From NCBI RefSeq assembly GCF_000372745.1, contig NZ_KB889664.1, forward strand, positions 195,665 through 259,664: 64,000 nt of DNA. The letters are read 5' to 3'. This DNA comes from Embleya scabrispora DSM 41855. Its GTDB lineage: Bacteria > Actinomycetota > Actinomycetes > Streptomycetales > Streptomycetaceae. Positions 62,961 through 64,000 of the stretch are shown piece by piece; the first letter of the stretch is position 1, and each line of letters opens with the position of its first letter. The notes under the pieces were generated by a model. It made no database searches. It was not told the origin of the DNA and saw only the letters and a program-made list of their open reading frames with translations. A program made the translations under genes and the position numbers.

Positions 62961-63704
62961 CTATGGCCTTCCCGGTGCGGATACGTTCGTCCACCACCAG
63001 GTTTCGAGGTCGTCGGCGTCCGAGGCTTCGGTCGGAGGGCGGTGTTCCGGGGGTGTGTCGACGGCGAGGGCCCGGGTGCGGCGGACGATGGCGCGCAGGT
63101 CGCGGACGGCGGGGATCTCGGCGAGTTCCTCGATGTCGTACGGGCAGCCGACCGGGCCGTCCAGGAGCGTGTGGCAGCCGTGCGAGTACCACGTGGCGAT
63201 CAGTTCCCGGTCGCCGTGCTGCTCGGCGGCGACCGCGAGTTCGCGAACCACGTCGATCAGCGGGACGGGCTGCGGGGCGATCGCGTCCGGGCCGCCGAGC
63301 CGGCCGGAGTCGACCATGCGCCGCCACAATCGCGAGCCCGCGTCGCAGTACAGCAACGGCGGATCGACGTAGCCGTCCTCGAGCCAGGAGGCGTAGCCGT
63401 CGAAGTCGTCGGCCTCCTCCGCGTCGTCGTCGAAGGTACGCAGCGCGGTGAACTCGGTCAACGCGTCGAAATGGTCGCGTCGTTGCGCGTAGTCCGGGTG
63501 CCGGTCGAGCGGGAACGCGTAGGTGAAGCGGCGGCGCACCAGGATGTCCATCACCCGGAAATGCGTGAACGAGCAGTCGAACCGGTCCTGGAACCCGTAC
63601 AGCACGGCGAACCACTCGCGCAGGCGCGGCTCGTCGGGCCCGTGGTGGGCGTGCAGAATCCTGATCGAGTCCTCCACCAGATCCTCGATCTCGTGCATCG
63701 ACAC
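62961..63704 (-). CDS. Hypothetical protein
   Basis: A 247-residue acidic protein with several Cys/His/Trp-rich segments (HAHHGPDEPRLREWFAVLYG, YSHGCHTLLDGPVGCPYD and a final ETWWWTN). No signal or membrane segment. I do not recognise a family; GTG 63704 has GGGAG seven bases upstream, which supports translation. Confidence 0.65.
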   Translation of the reverse strand: MSMHEIEDLVEDSIRILHAHHGPDEPRLREWFAVLYGFQDRFDCSFTHFRVMDILVRRRFTYAFPLDRHPDYAQRRDHFDALTEFTALRTFDDDAEEADDFDGYASWLEDGYVDPPLLYCDAGSRLWRRMVDSGRLGGPDAIAPQPVPLIDVVRELAVAAEQHGDRELIATWYSHGCHTLLDGPVGCPYDIEELAEIPAVRDLRAIVRRTRALAVDTPPEHRPPTEASDADDLETWWWTNVSAPGRP

Positions 63705-63784
63705 CGCGAACTCCCGCTTCTCGACTCCTCGTCCCGCCGGTGACCCGTGGGTGATCCGCCGGGATCCGCCGGGGGACGGCCCGG

Positions 63785-63922
63785 ACGGTAGCGCTCCCGA
63801 CCGACAATCGACGATGCGGCCGCGGACGACGGTGCCGTCACGGCTTTCGACCGGGCCGACGCCGACGGTGACGTACAGGACCTGCCCGAGGGCGTGCGAG
63901 TGCCAACGGCGGGCCGGGGACG
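63785..63922 (-). pseudogene. Cupin-domain remnant
   Basis: A reverse frame reads PSPARRWHSHALGQVLYVTV followed by GVGPVESRDGTVV, the metal-binding core of the small cupins that often sit next to alcohol dehydrogenase genes. It is cut off after that core and has no start codon of its own; it directly follows the dehydrogenase stop. I read it as the truncated remains of that partner gene. Confidence 0.65.
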
Positions 63923-63924
63923 GG

Positions 63925-64000
63925 TCACACGGTGAGAAGGGCCTTGATGGCGCGGCGTTCGTCCATGGCTCGGTAGGCGTCGGCGGCCTGGTCGAGGGGG
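63925..64000 (-). CDS. Zinc-type alcohol dehydrogenase/quinone oxidoreductase, C-terminal end
   Basis: Only the last 24 residues lie in the window: PLDQAADAYRAMDERRAIKA followed by LLTV and a stop. This is the typical end of medium-chain zinc-type alcohol dehydrogenases. The gene continues past the right edge. The substrate cannot be judged. Confidence 0.75.
   Translation of the reverse strand, partial: PLDQAADAYRAMDERRAIKALLTV

Noticed and set aside
1-64000. tRNA, rRNA, insertion sequences and attachment sites
   Set aside because: I looked for TTCGA-type T-loops flanked by stems, transposases, integrases and terminal repeats and saw none; small RNAs cannot be excluded without software.

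Overview
The window is very GC-rich, with strong third-position GC bias, GTG/TTG starts, GGAGG-type ribosome sites and many 4-base start/stop overlaps. Its content (a conservon, a SigE-family sigma factor, a DUF3052 protein, a CGNR zinc-finger regulator, DmdR/IdeR-type iron boxes) points to a Streptomyces-type actinomycete chromosome arm. I saw no rRNA, tRNA, CRISPR array or insertion sequence. Both ends cut through genes: an NRPS on the left and a zinc-type alcohol dehydrogenase on the right.

Positions 2-11077 are one end of an iron-siderophore cluster. They hold the last NRPS module (adenylation-carrier-thioesterase, specificity code read as N5-hydroxyornithine), a lipoprotein receptor, and a reverse-strand operon of N-hydroxylase, MFS exporter, MbtH protein and aspartate 1-decarboxylase behind an iron box. 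A second operon encodes two FecCD permeases and an ATPase with its own iron box, and diverges from a siderophore-interacting reductase. Positions 11252-16266 hold an ECF sigma factor with a membrane partner, a degenerate ~20-bp repeat array, and a GtrA plus GT-C-like membrane pair. Positions 16459-25119 are mixed accessory genes: an esterase-family protein lacking its catalytic residues, an NmrA protein, an EamA transporter and MarR regulator sharing a triple operator, an orphan acyl carrier protein, an MsrA-like protein, and a proline racemase/ornithine cyclodeaminase pair behind a coupled mini-ORF.

Positions 25138-31645 centre on a protein that fuses a squalene/phytoene synthase-type domain to a complete cis-prenyltransferase (UppS-like) domain. 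It lies beside a broken MmyB-type regulator and diverges from an ABC half-exporter that converges with a membrane acyltransferase. Positions 31646-36709 are gene-poor and hold a PPOX flavoprotein, a two-Mop-domain protein, a decayed family-5 solute-binding protein, a STAS protein and small proteins. Positions 36784-46987 carry a PLP amino-acid decarboxylase with a divergent MarR, a DinB protein, a 14-TM drug exporter, a GH3 glycosidase, a secreted tripeptidyl-peptidase-type hydrolase and an enoyl-CoA hydratase.

Positions 47045-52667 are a complete conservon (CvnA-B-C-D plus two P450s, one lacking the ExxR motif). The right end (53440-64000) carries DUF3052, a Tat-exported unknown protein, a stress-like protein, an EamA/CGNR divergent pair, a TetR/AidB-like pair, small proteins, an SRPBCC protein, a second TetR, a hypothetical protein, a cupin remnant and the partial dehydrogenase. 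Several gene ends carry long perfect hairpins that look like terminators. The strongest candidates for something undescribed are the prenyltransferase fusion with its transporter/acyltransferase neighbours, the beta-alanine-forming enzyme inside the iron-regulated siderophore operon, and the catalytically stripped esterase homologue.
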